This document shows, piece after piece, positions 26,404-33,508 of a stretch of 64,000 nt of DNA. The translations under genes and the position numbers were made by a program. The stretch comes from VRUE01 sp963698085 (lineage in GTDB: Bacteria > Actinomycetota > Thermoleophilia > Solirubrobacterales > 70-9): positions 186,001 to 250,000 of the forward strand of contig OY969122.1 in assembly GCA_963698085.1 (NCBI GenBank), in the 5' to 3' direction. Numbering within the stretch: position 1 is the first letter of the stretch; each line of letters starts with the position of its first letter. The notes under the pieces are model-generated. The model saw only the letters and a list, made by a program, of their open reading frames with translations, did not search any database and was not told the DNA's origin.

Positions 26404-26463
26404 CTAGCCGTGCTTGTAGATGTGAACGCAGGGAATCGCGTTGACGTTCCTGATGATCGTCAC
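26404..26463 (-). CDS. 19-residue precursor-like peptide, copy 3 (divergent sequence)
   Basis: GTG at 26463, preceded by GAGGAGGTGAGG, encodes MTIIRNVNAIPCVHIYKHG, then TAG. The nucleotide sequence is far from copies 1 and 2, yet length and the CVHxxKHG end are kept. That is the strongest argument that the C-terminal motif is under selection. It is on the opposite strand, with its own copy of the AT-rich promoter element 56 bp upstream. Confidence 0.72.
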   Translation of the reverse strand: MTIIRNVNAIPCVHIYKHG

Positions 26464-26518
26464 CTGTCCTCACCTCCTCTAGCTCCGGTGATTTCTCCCG
26501 CTGATTCCGGGAATCGCC

Positions 26519-26535
26519 GAATACTAAAGAAATAC
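26519..26535 (-). promoter_or_regulatory. AT-rich promoter-like element before peptide gene 3
   Basis: On the minus strand it reads GTATTTCTTTAGTATTC, matching 14 of 17 bases of the element before peptide gene 1. It also lies about 105 bp upstream of the divergent regulator gene at 26641. Confidence 0.55.
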
Positions 26536-26640
26536 TGAGTGACAAGGGTTTATTGAGCTAGACACTCCTAATGAGCGCCCTGGCAAATATGATCGGTGAG
26601 TTCTGAATGTCCAAACTCGAATCGAGCGGAGGAGAAGCAA

Positions 26641-27297
26641 GTGATAGACCTCGTCAACTCAGCCCGCTGGCAGGAACTGGAGGAGGCTTTGTCTTATGCA
26701 CTGGGACACCGCATCAGGATCGAAATCCTTTGCCTCCTTAATGAAGCGGTCTGCTCCGCCACCGAGCTTGCCGACCGTATGCCTTGGTCGCTACCAGTGG
26801 TTAGCTATCACGTCAGGGAATTGTTGAAAAAGGGCTCGATCGAATTAGCGAAAGTCGAAAAGGTCCGTAACGCGGATCAGCATTTTTATCGCGCTATAGA
26901 GCTGCCGGAGATAAGCGATGAGGAAGCGGCAAAGCTTCCCGAGGAGGTCAAACAGGAGTATGCGGCAGTAATTCTGCAGGCCGTGACGGCGGAGAGCCTA
27001 GCGGCGCTTCGGACCCACAACCTAACTAAGCCCAACGTCCGCATGATGTGGAGCTGGTTCAACCTCGATGAGGAGGGCCGCCAGGAACTTGCAGACGAGC
27101 AACGTGAATCCTGGGAGCGAATTGGCGATATCGAGGCACGTTCGATCAATAGACGGGGTGAGTCAGGCGAAGAAGGAAAGTCCATGATCGCCGTGACGCT
27201 TGGCTTTGAGCGAAGCAATGTAGGTCGCTCAACACCTCCATCGAACAACCGCCTTGCACCACAAGGGAGTAATGAATGTCAAGGGATTCCTGAGTGA
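26641..27297 (+). CDS. Winged-helix (ArsR/HTH_20-like) regulator
   Basis: This 218-residue protein has an N-terminal winged helix (ALSYALGHRIRIEILCLLNE, then SATELADRMPWSLPVVSYHV and RELLKKGSIELAKVEK), followed by a helical region with RNADQHFYRAIELPE. GTG 26641 was chosen because GGAGGAG lies 8 bases upstream; the frame is open to a GTG at 26596 that has no ribosome site. Base composition is visibly less GC-rich than the flanks, a sign of transfer. It is divergent from peptide gene 3. The protein at 27483 has the same architecture. Confidence 0.8.
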   Translation: MIDLVNSARWQELEEALSYALGHRIRIEILCLLNEAVCSATELADRMPWSLPVVSYHVRELLKKGSIELAKVEKVRNADQHFYRAIELPEISDEEAAKLPEEVKQEYAAVILQAVTAESLAALRTHNLTKPNVRMMWSWFNLDEEGRQELADEQRESWERIGDIEARSINRRGESGEEGKSMIAVTLGFERSNVGRSTPPSNNRLAPQGSNECQGIPE

Positions 27298-27314
27298 CAA
27301 AGAGAACCTCTTTG
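27298..27314 (+). terminator. Small hairpin after the winged-helix gene
   Basis: CAAAGAG-AAC-CTCTTTG begins right after the stop codon. It is a perfect 7-bp stem with a 3-nt loop and no U-run. It may be a weak terminator. Confidence 0.3.
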
Positions 27315-27482
27315 ACGAAGAGAAATCGTTCAACTAAAGGCAACAGACTTACCCGTTCCTATCTGTAACTGTTCACTACTCAAATTAGAACTGACTGTTT
27401 GAATCGTGACAGTCGGGTCCGGTATTTCCGTGGGTGGCGCTCAATTGCCCCTCCTGCGTCCGGTGAACGGGAAGGGTGAGAA

Positions 27483-28244
27483 ATGCCAAGAGGCAAGCCA
27501 CGCGGGAACACCGCAAAGGGCGGGGAGCATCTGCCGGTGCTGGTGGACCCCCGGCTCGTCAAGGCGCTGGATCACGTCCTGCGCCAGCACATCTTGCTCG
27601 CCGCCGTGGCGGGAGAGGTCAGCCCCAACGGGCTGTCGAAGGCGCTCGATGAAGGGCTGAGCCAAGTCAGCTACCACGTCAAGGTCCTGCGCGACGACTG
27701 CGACGGGATGATCGAAGAGACGCGCACCGAGCCCCGCCGGGGGGCGGTCGAGCACTACTACCGCGCCAGCGCGAAAACCCTGTTTCCGGCGAAGGCATGG
27801 CGGCGGCTCAAGAAAGGGCTGCGCGCCGTGGTCGGCGCGGGCCAAGCGAGTGACCTGTTCAACGACCTGGCGGACGCCTTGAAAGCGGGCAAGCTGCAAG
27901 GAGCGCACGACCACATCACCCGCACCCCACTCGTCCTCGACGCTGAGGGGCAGCGCAATGTGCAGGCAATCGCGGAGCGCGCGATCAAGGAAGTCGAGAA
28001 CGAGCAGCGGGCAACGGCGAAGCGCAGGGAGAAGGCCAACGGCGACGGCGGCGAGGCGACCGGCTACACCTTCGCCCTGCTGGCCTTCGAGGCGGCCTGG
28101 GAGCCTGCCGACCTGCACGCACTTGTTACGCAAGCCGAGAAGAAGGCAAGCGTATCGGCAAACGGTGCAAACGGCGCGGGTCGAAGCGGCGGCGGAAAAA
28201 AGCGGACTATGCGCAAAGCGCCAGTGGCGAGAGCTGCTGGGTGA
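27483..28244 (+). CDS. Winged-helix regulator, first gene of a four-gene regulator operon
   Basis: The protein has 253 residues. The winged helix lies at about residues 25-95 (VKALDHVLRQHILLAAVAGE, SQVSYHVKVLRDDC), followed by EHYYRASAKTLFPA, a helical middle, and a basic Ala/Gly/Lys tail. It shares the VSYHV recognition helix and HYYRA strand with the protein at 26641, so the two are distant paralogues. The ATG has GAAGGGTGAG just upstream. The next gene overlaps its stop (TGATG). Family members are usually repressors; the ligand is unknown. Confidence 0.8.
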   Translation: MPRGKPRGNTAKGGEHLPVLVDPRLVKALDHVLRQHILLAAVAGEVSPNGLSKALDEGLSQVSYHVKVLRDDCDGMIEETRTEPRRGAVEHYYRASAKTLFPAKAWRRLKKGLRAVVGAGQASDLFNDLADALKAGKLQGAHDHITRTPLVLDAEGQRNVQAIAERAIKEVENEQRATAKRREKANGDGGEATGYTFALLAFEAAWEPADLHALVTQAEKKASVSANGANGAGRSGGGKKRTMRKAPVARAAG

Positions 28245-28561
28245 TGGGCACCGACAGAAGGCGACCAGCCGATCAGTTCGGAAAGTGCCTTCGTATATAC
28301 CGGATGCGCTACGGGCTTTCCCAGGAGGAGCTTGGCTTTCGAGCCTCATTGCACCGCACCGAGATTGGCCTGCTTGAGCGCGGCGAGCGCGAGCCCAAGC
28401 TCAATACCCTCGTCAAGCTCACAGGCGCGCTCGGCGTGTCACTCAATGAGCTTTGCGGTGGCGTCAGTTGGAAGCGCGGGGGCTCTGGCCCCGGAGAATT
28501 CGAGTTCCGAGACCTTCACGATTCGCCCGCCATGTCCGCCACGCGGGGATTGGGCAAATGA
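28244..28561 (+). CDS. XRE-family HTH regulator
   Basis: This 105-residue protein has a Cro/CI HTH (FGKCLRIYRMRYGLSQEELG, then HRTEIGLLERGEREPKLNTL) and a short C-terminal part, SWKRGGSGPGEFEF. The start is taken as ATG 28244, overlapping the previous stop; GTG 28241 is possible. It is a clear paralogue of the next gene: SLHRTEIGLLERG and the GEFE tail occur in both. Confidence 0.85.
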   Translation: MGTDRRRPADQFGKCLRIYRMRYGLSQEELGFRASLHRTEIGLLERGEREPKLNTLVKLTGALGVSLNELCGGVSWKRGGSGPGEFEFRDLHDSPAMSATRGLGK

Positions 28562-28890
28562 GCGCTGACCGGGGGGCTCAGGACCGCGTGGCAGAACACT
28601 TCGGCAAGAACCTCCGCGCTCAGAGGAAGAAGGCCGGGATGTCCCAGGAAGCTCTTGGTAAGCGCGCCTCATTGCACCGCACCGAGATTGGGCTGCTCGA
28701 GAGGGGATCGCGGGTTCCCCGGATCGACACCTTGGTCAAACTCGCAAGCGCGCTGTCGGTCAAGCCCGAAGCGCTTCTCAAAGGGATCAACTGGACGCCT
28801 GAGACTGTTCGCCAAGGTGAGTTCGAGCTGGGAGGCCCCGAGAAACGATCGAGGCAGAGAAAACCAGGCGCAAGGAGTACCGGGCGGTGA
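28558..28890 (+). CDS. XRE-family HTH regulator, tandem paralogue
   Basis: The protein has 110 residues. ATG 28558 overlaps the previous stop (ATGA). The HTH (FGKNLRAQRKKAGMSQEALG, HRTEIGLLERGSRVPRIDTL) is followed by INWTPETVRQGEFELGG, parallel to the previous protein's tail, so this pair arose by duplication. The conserved tail after the HTH may be a small ligand or protein-contact element. Confidence 0.85.
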   Translation: MSADRGAQDRVAEHFGKNLRAQRKKAGMSQEALGKRASLHRTEIGLLERGSRVPRIDTLVKLASALSVKPEALLKGINWTPETVRQGEFELGGPEKRSRQRKPGARSTGR

Positions 28891-29153
28891 ACGGCCGTCG
28901 CATCTCACCGCAATACAACGTGGCGATAGTCGAAGCCGTGATCCTCCAAGTTGCGGCGGAACTGCACCCCGAAAACCTGACGGCCAGGGAGCTTTCGCTG
29001 AGGGTCATCAACAACGCCGATGACGCCAGAGAGGTCGAGACAGCGGCTCAGGCGATTCGCAACCTCCGCGAGTTCGGGTTATTCGCCGACCGCGACGACG
29101 AGATCGTGGAGCCGACACCGGCAGCGCTTCGGGCCTGCGTCCTACTCACGTAG
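28887..29153 (+). CDS. Small protein ending the regulator operon, possible winged-helix fold
   Basis: This 88-residue protein starts at GTG 28887, overlapping the previous stop. The pattern (VAIVEAVILQVAAELHPENL, TARELSLRVINNADDAREV, AIRNLREFGLFADRDD) reads like helix-helix-recognition helix-wing, with L-R-E-F-G-L-x-x-x-x-D-D-E as the wing. I do not recognise the family. It is the last gene before attR. Confidence 0.65.
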   Translation: MNGRRISPQYNVAIVEAVILQVAAELHPENLTARELSLRVINNADDAREVETAAQAIRNLREFGLFADRDDEIVEPTPAALRACVLLT

Positions 29154-29186
29154 CCGCCACTCACCAGCCCCGACCGTGGGGGTGGC

Positions 29187-29224
29187 AATCCGCGTGTCGG
29201 GGGTTCGAGTCCCTCCTCCGGCAT
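29187..29224 (+). repeat. Right attachment repeat (attR), orphan copy of the tRNA 3' half
   Basis: This is an exact 38-bp copy of the tRNA segment at 21795-21832, with no D-arm or 5' acceptor strand before it, so it is not a tRNA gene. It lies 27 bp before the thrC stop and marks the right end of the island. Confidence 0.9.
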
Positions 29225-29250
29225 ACCTTCCTGCCCTCGTGAGGGCCGCC

Positions 29251-30543
29251 TCAGTGAGACAGCGGGGCGGCGGTGGTGCGGAACTGGGCGAGGGTTTCCT
29301 CCATCGCCTCGACCTCGGGGGCGACCATCTCCGGCCAGGGCTTGTCAGGGTGCTCGTCGAGGGTCTTGTAGCCGTTGCCGCTGATCACCGCGACGACCGT
29401 GTCATCGGCGCCCAGCTTGCCCTCGTTGGCTAGCTTGATCGTGGCGGCGACCGTGGTGCCGCCTGCCGGCTCGGTGAGGATTCCCTCGGTGGCGCCGAGC
29501 AGGTCGAGCGCCTCGAAGATCTCGGGGTCGGTGGCGGTCGCCGCCGAGCCGCCGCGCGAGGTAACAGCGTCGACCACGAGCGGGCCATCGCCGGGGGCGC
29601 CGATCGCCAGCGAGTGGGCAGCCGTCTGCGGACGCTGCTCCACGATCTCGCCGCTGCCGTCGAGGACGGCGGTGGCGATCGGGCCGCAGCCCTCGGCTTG
29701 GGCGATGTGAATCTTGGTGGCGGCGGTCTCGGCCATCCCCACCTTCTCCATCTCACCCAGTCCCTTGTGGACACGCGAGGAGAGGGTCCCTCCGGCGGCC
29801 GGGATCACGAAGTGGTCGGGGGAGACCCAATCGAGCTGCTCGACGACCTCGAAGGCCATCGTCTTCGCCCCCTCGGCGTAGAACGGCCGCAGGGTGATGT
29901 TGGCGAACTGGACGCCGGTCTCCAGGGCCAGCTCGCGGCAAGCGCGGTTGGCTTCGTCGTAGTTGCCGTCGAGCTGGATCACAGCCGCTCCCAGCGCCCG
30001 GCAGGCGCGTGCCTTGCCGCGCTCGAGGTTGCTCGGGTAGAAGACGTAGGCGGCGACGCCGGCCTTGGCCGCAAGCGAGGCGACCGCGGTGCCGACGTTG
30101 CCGGTCGAGACGCAGCCGATCTCCTCCTTGCCCAGCTCGAGCAGGCGGGCAACGGCCATCGAGACGACCCGGTCCTTGTAGGAAAGGCTCGGGCGTTGGG
30201 TGCTGTCGTCCTTGAGGTAGAGCTTGCGCAAGCCGAGCTCGGCACCGAGCCGATCGGCGTGGATCAGCGGCGTGCGGCCGCTGTAGCGGCCGACCCGCGC
30301 CTGCGCCCTGGCATCGACGATCGGCAGCAGCTCTTCAAAGCGCCAGATGTTCAGCTGGCGCTCGGCAATCGGCAGTTCGTCGATCCGCGCCTTGGCCAGC
30401 TCGTAGTCGTAATCGACGTCGAGGGTCTGGCCGCAACCAAGGCACCTGAAGGTGGTATCGAAAAGAGGGAGCTGAAGCTCACAGTCGTGGCAGACCAGCT
30501 CCGTCGCACAGGAGCGGGTGCGCTGGTCGGCCGAGAGGCTCAT
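29251..30543 (-). CDS. thrC: Threonine synthase
   Basis: This 430-residue PLP enzyme converts O-phosphohomoserine to threonine. The N-terminal zinc ribbon (CHDC, CLGC, about residues 18-38) is typical of the archaeal/actinobacterial long form. The PLP lysine is in PSLSYKDRV, the phosphate loop in STGNVGTAVASLA, and ISGNGYKT lies near the C-terminus. It follows the island and was probably next to the tRNA before integration. It has its own 134-bp upstream gap from the leuS-like gene, in which I see no clear leader structure. Confidence 0.93.
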   Translation of the reverse strand: MSLSADQRTRSCATELVCHDCELQLPLFDTTFRCLGCGQTLDVDYDYELAKARIDELPIAERQLNIWRFEELLPIVDARAQARVGRYSGRTPLIHADRLGAELGLRKLYLKDDSTQRPSLSYKDRVVSMAVARLLELGKEEIGCVSTGNVGTAVASLAAKAGVAAYVFYPSNLERGKARACRALGAAVIQLDGNYDEANRACRELALETGVQFANITLRPFYAEGAKTMAFEVVEQLDWVSPDHFVIPAAGGTLSSRVHKGLGEMEKVGMAETAATKIHIAQAEGCGPIATAVLDGSGEIVEQRPQTAAHSLAIGAPGDGPLVVDAVTSRGGSAATATDPEIFEALDLLGATEGILTEPAGGTTVAATIKLANEGKLGADDTVVAVISGNGYKTLDEHPDKPWPEMVAPEVEAMEETLAQFRTTAAPLSH

Positions 30544-30677
30544 CGCCCCTCAGTGCCCCCAGCTAGCGACGGCAGGCCGCCCGCCTTCGCGAATCTACCT
30601 CTCCGCTTCCCGGTGATGCGCCCGATCATGAGCGACGGTGTATAGCAGTTGCGGGCATATCGATCAATTATTCCTGG

Positions 30678-32864
30678 CTATGGCAGGGAGATCGGCTCTC
30701 CTCCAGCCGGAAATCCTACAGAGGCGTCCCGCCCGAGCGCGATCAGCAGCTCCTCCGCTATGTGCGGCGCAAACGGCGAAAGGGTCCGGGCCAGCAGGGC
30801 TAGCGCCTCGAGCAACGCCTCGAAATCCTCGCTGCTGAGCTGCCCCCGCCGCTGGACGATCCGCTTCTCGTAATCCTTGATCCGCTCCAGCAGGCGGGTC
30901 ACGTTGCGCACCGCCTTGTGCATCTGCAGCTCCTCCAAGTCGGCGGTGATCCGCTCCAAGCCGCTATCGCACCATTTGCCCAGCCGCTCGCGGATGAACG
31001 CGGTATCGGCCGCTGCCTCGACGTCCTCGGGTGCCTCGGCGGCGGCGGCGATGCGCTCGTGCGTGTAATCCCAGAGGCCGCGCAGGAAGCGGGAGGCAAA
31101 GCGCAGCGCCCCGTCGGTCCAGTTGAGCGCCTTGGCCGGGCCGGCGGCGTAGAGCACCGCGAGCCGCACGGTGTCGGCGCCGTGCTCGGCGACCAGCTCG
31201 TCGGGGTCGACGACGTTGCCCAGGTGCTTGCTCATCTTGCGGCCATCGGCGATCACCATCTCGTGGAAGAGGCAGCCGGCGAAGGGCTCGCCGTCCTCGA
31301 GGAAGGCGAAGGGCCCGATGTCACGCAGGGCCTTGGTCACCACCCGCTGGTCGAAGACGAAACCGCCGCTGTCGTTGCCGGCGACGAGCCGCTCGGCGGG
31401 AAGCCAGCGCTGTAGGTCGGGGTGGGTGAACATCTGCTCGTCGCGATCCGGCGGCGGCACGGCAGCGGGAACCCACAGCCAGAGGGCATCAAAGTGACAG
31501 TCGAGCGTGTCGGTCTCTCGCCTTGCCGGACCGCCGCAGGCAGGGCACGTCGTCTGCAGGAAGTCGGGGCTCTCTGCCAGCGGGTTGCCCTCGCCGGTCG
31601 GCTCGACGTCGCGGGGCAGCACCACCGGCAGCTCCTCGATCGGTACCGGGACCACGCCGCACTGCCCGCAGTGCAGAACCGGGATCGGCGTGCCCCAGTA
31701 GCGCTGGCGCGAGATCGAGAAGTCATAAGCGCGATAGCGCGTCGCCGGCCGGGTCTGCAAGGCAACGAGCGAACCGCCACCGAGCGGCTCGCTCGCGCTG
31801 CGGGGCATTCGCGCCGCGATCGCCTCGTCGGCCTCGTCGACCGCGGGAATGCCGAGCGCCGCGGTGGGGCCGTAGCGGGCGTCGACCAGCGGCGAGACGA
31901 AGAGCGGCAGGTTGCCGCCGCCGGCTACCTCGATCGAGGCGCCGGCGTCGATCACCGGCACCGCGGCGGCGTCGCGAGCGCTGCGCTCCCAGCCACCCGA
32001 ACGCAGCTCGTCGAGCTGCTCCGCTACCGCCCCGTCGGTAACCCAACGCTCGACCTCAGGGTGACGCGGTGAGAGCAGCACGAACCGAGCCTCGCCGACG
32101 GCGTCGGCATGCGGGGTGAAGACCTCGAGGCCACCGGCCTCGAGTCCCGCCAGATCCAGCTCGACACCGTCACTGCGGCCGAGGATGTAGCGCTGGGTTT
32201 TGAGCGAAAGCTCATCCCAGTTGGAGAGCAGCCCGAGATTGCGGTCGTTCTCCTCCAGGTAGGGAGAGAGCCGCAGAAACCAGGTCGGCCGGCGGACCAG
32301 CCGCACCCGGTTGTGGCAGCGCCAGCAGCGACCGTCCTCGACCTGGAGTGCCGCTAACGTCGTTTGGCAGGTATCGCACCAGTCGACGGTGGTGTTGTCG
32401 CGGTAGATCAAGCCAGCCTCGAACAGAGTCAGGAAGAGCCACTGGGACCAGCGGTACTGGGCCTCGTCGGAGCTGTAGAAGGCGCGCTCGTAGTCGAAGG
32501 AAAAGCCGAGGCGCTGCATCTGGCTCAGCATCCGCTCGCCGCAGCGCTCGACCCACTCCGCCGGCCTCGTCCCGCGCTCAATCGCCGCCATCTCAGCCGG
32601 CAAGCCAAAGGCATCGAAGCCAAAGGCAAAGAGCACAGCATCGCCGCGGGCACGCCGGAAACGCGCGTAGGCATCGCCGATCGAGTAGTCGCGGACATGG
32701 CCCATGTGCAAGTTGCCCGAGGTGAACGGACTCGACGGCTTGACGTAGACGGCGGCCTGCCCAGGCGCTGGCACGGGCGTCACAAAGGCATTCCGCTCAA
32801 CCCAATTAACCTGTCGATCCGCCTCGATCTCGGCCGGGTTGTAACTCCGTTTCTCGCGACTCAT
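30678..32864 (-). CDS. leuS: Atypical leucyl-tRNA synthetase: degenerate editing site, missing C-terminal domain
   Basis: This 728-residue class I synthetase has SGNLHMGHVRDYSIGD (HIGH), FGFDAFGLPAEMAAIERG, SRQRYWGTPIPVLHC and KMSKHLGNVVDP (KMSKS with His). These identify it as LeuRS. The editing domain is present in outline, but the threonine-rich TTRPDTLFGAT reads TPHADAVGEAR, and YGTGAIMAVPAHDxRD reads YGPTAALGIPAVDEAD. After APHIAEELLIALG it stops within about 20 residues, lacking the roughly 65-residue tRNA-contacting C-terminal domain. The ATG at 32864 was chosen. It could be the sole LeuRS of the lineage or a specialised paralogue; a second leuS elsewhere would decide. Confidence 0.85.
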   Translation of the reverse strand: MSREKRSYNPAEIEADRQVNWVERNAFVTPVPAPGQAAVYVKPSSPFTSGNLHMGHVRDYSIGDAYARFRRARGDAVLFAFGFDAFGLPAEMAAIERGTRPAEWVERCGERMLSQMQRLGFSFDYERAFYSSDEAQYRWSQWLFLTLFEAGLIYRDNTTVDWCDTCQTTLAALQVEDGRCWRCHNRVRLVRRPTWFLRLSPYLEENDRNLGLLSNWDELSLKTQRYILGRSDGVELDLAGLEAGGLEVFTPHADAVGEARFVLLSPRHPEVERWVTDGAVAEQLDELRSGGWERSARDAAAVPVIDAGASIEVAGGGNLPLFVSPLVDARYGPTAALGIPAVDEADEAIAARMPRSASEPLGGGSLVALQTRPATRYRAYDFSISRQRYWGTPIPVLHCGQCGVVPVPIEELPVVLPRDVEPTGEGNPLAESPDFLQTTCPACGGPARRETDTLDCHFDALWLWVPAAVPPPDRDEQMFTHPDLQRWLPAERLVAGNDSGGFVFDQRVVTKALRDIGPFAFLEDGEPFAGCLFHEMVIADGRKMSKHLGNVVDPDELVAEHGADTVRLAVLYAAGPAKALNWTDGALRFASRFLRGLWDYTHERIAAAAEAPEDVEAAADTAFIRERLGKWCDSGLERITADLEELQMHKAVRNVTRLLERIKDYEKRIVQRRGQLSSEDFEALLEALALLARTLSPFAPHIAEELLIALGRDASVGFPAGGEPISLP

Positions 32865-33068
32865 CGTCGTCGCAGTGTGCCAGGAACGTTGACCCTGGGC
32901 CCGAGGAGTCCTATGCTGGAAAACAATGGTCAAGCACCTTGAAGTATTCGAGTGACATACAAATGTGTGACTGTTGTGTAAAGAAAGTGGAAAAAGTCGC
33001 GAATGGGAGGTATTTGGGCGCTTCGGCGTCCGGTCGCGGGCCTAGCTTGACCCGCGAGAGATAAACGC

Positions 33069-33124
33069 GGCCCCGGCGGTGCTTGCGACACCCCGGGGCC
33101 TGGCCGAGACCTTAAGAGGAGGTC
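33069..33124 (+). promoter_or_regulatory. Structured 5' leader of the 33130 gene
   Basis: A 12-bp stem (GGCCCCGG + GGTG against CACC + CCGGGGCC, 33069-33100, one bulged C, 7-nt loop) is followed by GACCT-TAAGAGG-AGGTC (33108-33124), which partly covers the AGGAGG ribosome site. This could modulate translation of the next gene; the trigger is unknown. The 200 bp between here and the leuS-like start hold nothing else recognisable. Confidence 0.45.
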
Positions 33125-33129
33125 CCAAC

Positions 33130-33489
33130 ATGAGAGAGGGTACGAAAACCGCCCTGTTGGTAGAAGCGCGGTTGGACGAAGTGTTCGTTGAGCGGGCGAT
33201 TGCTGCCGTCGAAGAGGCATCGCCCCAGCAACGAATCAGGGCCGGGCTGGTGGCGTTGATCGAAGTGGCCGAGACTGATCCCGCCGCAGCCCGGTCGACC
33301 CTGCAAGCATTTCGAACAGACCATCTCCGCCTGGCCCAGCTCGAGGCCTGGCTCGGCGGAGACCCCGCCCGGACGACATTTGGCCTCGGTGCGGCGATTC
33401 AGGTCGCCGATACCGAGCTAGCCTCGACCGCCCCAGCTTTCGACCGCCTCGTTCCCGAGGTGCTGCGGTGGCTGGAGGGCGATTGGTAG
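33130..33489 (+). CDS. Hypothetical helical protein (119 aa)
   Basis: The ATG at 33130 follows AGAGGAGG by 8 bases; the open frame extends to 33079 only through the structured leader. The protein is all-helical and acidic (LDEVFVERAIAAVEEASPQQ, RAGLVALIEVAETDPAAARS, VPEVLRWLEGDW). The middle part resembles the ligand-binding half of TetR-type regulators, but there is no HTH. No function can be assigned. The neighbours on both sides are on the other strand. Confidence 0.65.
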   Translation: MREGTKTALLVEARLDEVFVERAIAAVEEASPQQRIRAGLVALIEVAETDPAAARSTLQAFRTDHLRLAQLEAWLGGDPARTTFGLGAAIQVADTELASTAPAFDRLVPEVLRWLEGDW

Positions 33490-33508
33490 GCCGCCGTCCC
33501 AGGCCGGG

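Larger units (their letters stand above)
21795..29224. mobile_element. Genomic island at the CAT-tRNA, bounded by 38-bp direct repeats; no integrase recognised
   Basis: The last 37 bases of the tRNA gene plus one more base (21795-21832) recur exactly at 29187-29224. This is the usual footprint of site-specific integration into a tRNA 3' end, and places the element between the tRNA and thrC. The 7.4-kb content differs from the flanks: a toxin-antitoxin-like pair, a long non-coding stretch, a ThiF/methyltransferase/short-peptide locus and seven DNA-binding proteins, with visibly lower G+C around 26.5-27.4 kb. No tyrosine or serine recombinase, relaxase or phage gene is visible, so the element looks decayed or mobilised in trans. 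Confidence 0.85.

Noticed and set aside
29180..29224. Second tRNA gene at the island's right end
   Set aside because: Only the 3' half is present; there is no 5' acceptor strand, D-arm or complete anticodon arm, so it is attR.
32865..33068. T-box or amino-acid-responsive leader upstream of the leuS-like gene
   Set aside because: No T-box sequence (TGGNACCGCG type) or specifier stem could be found on the minus strand.
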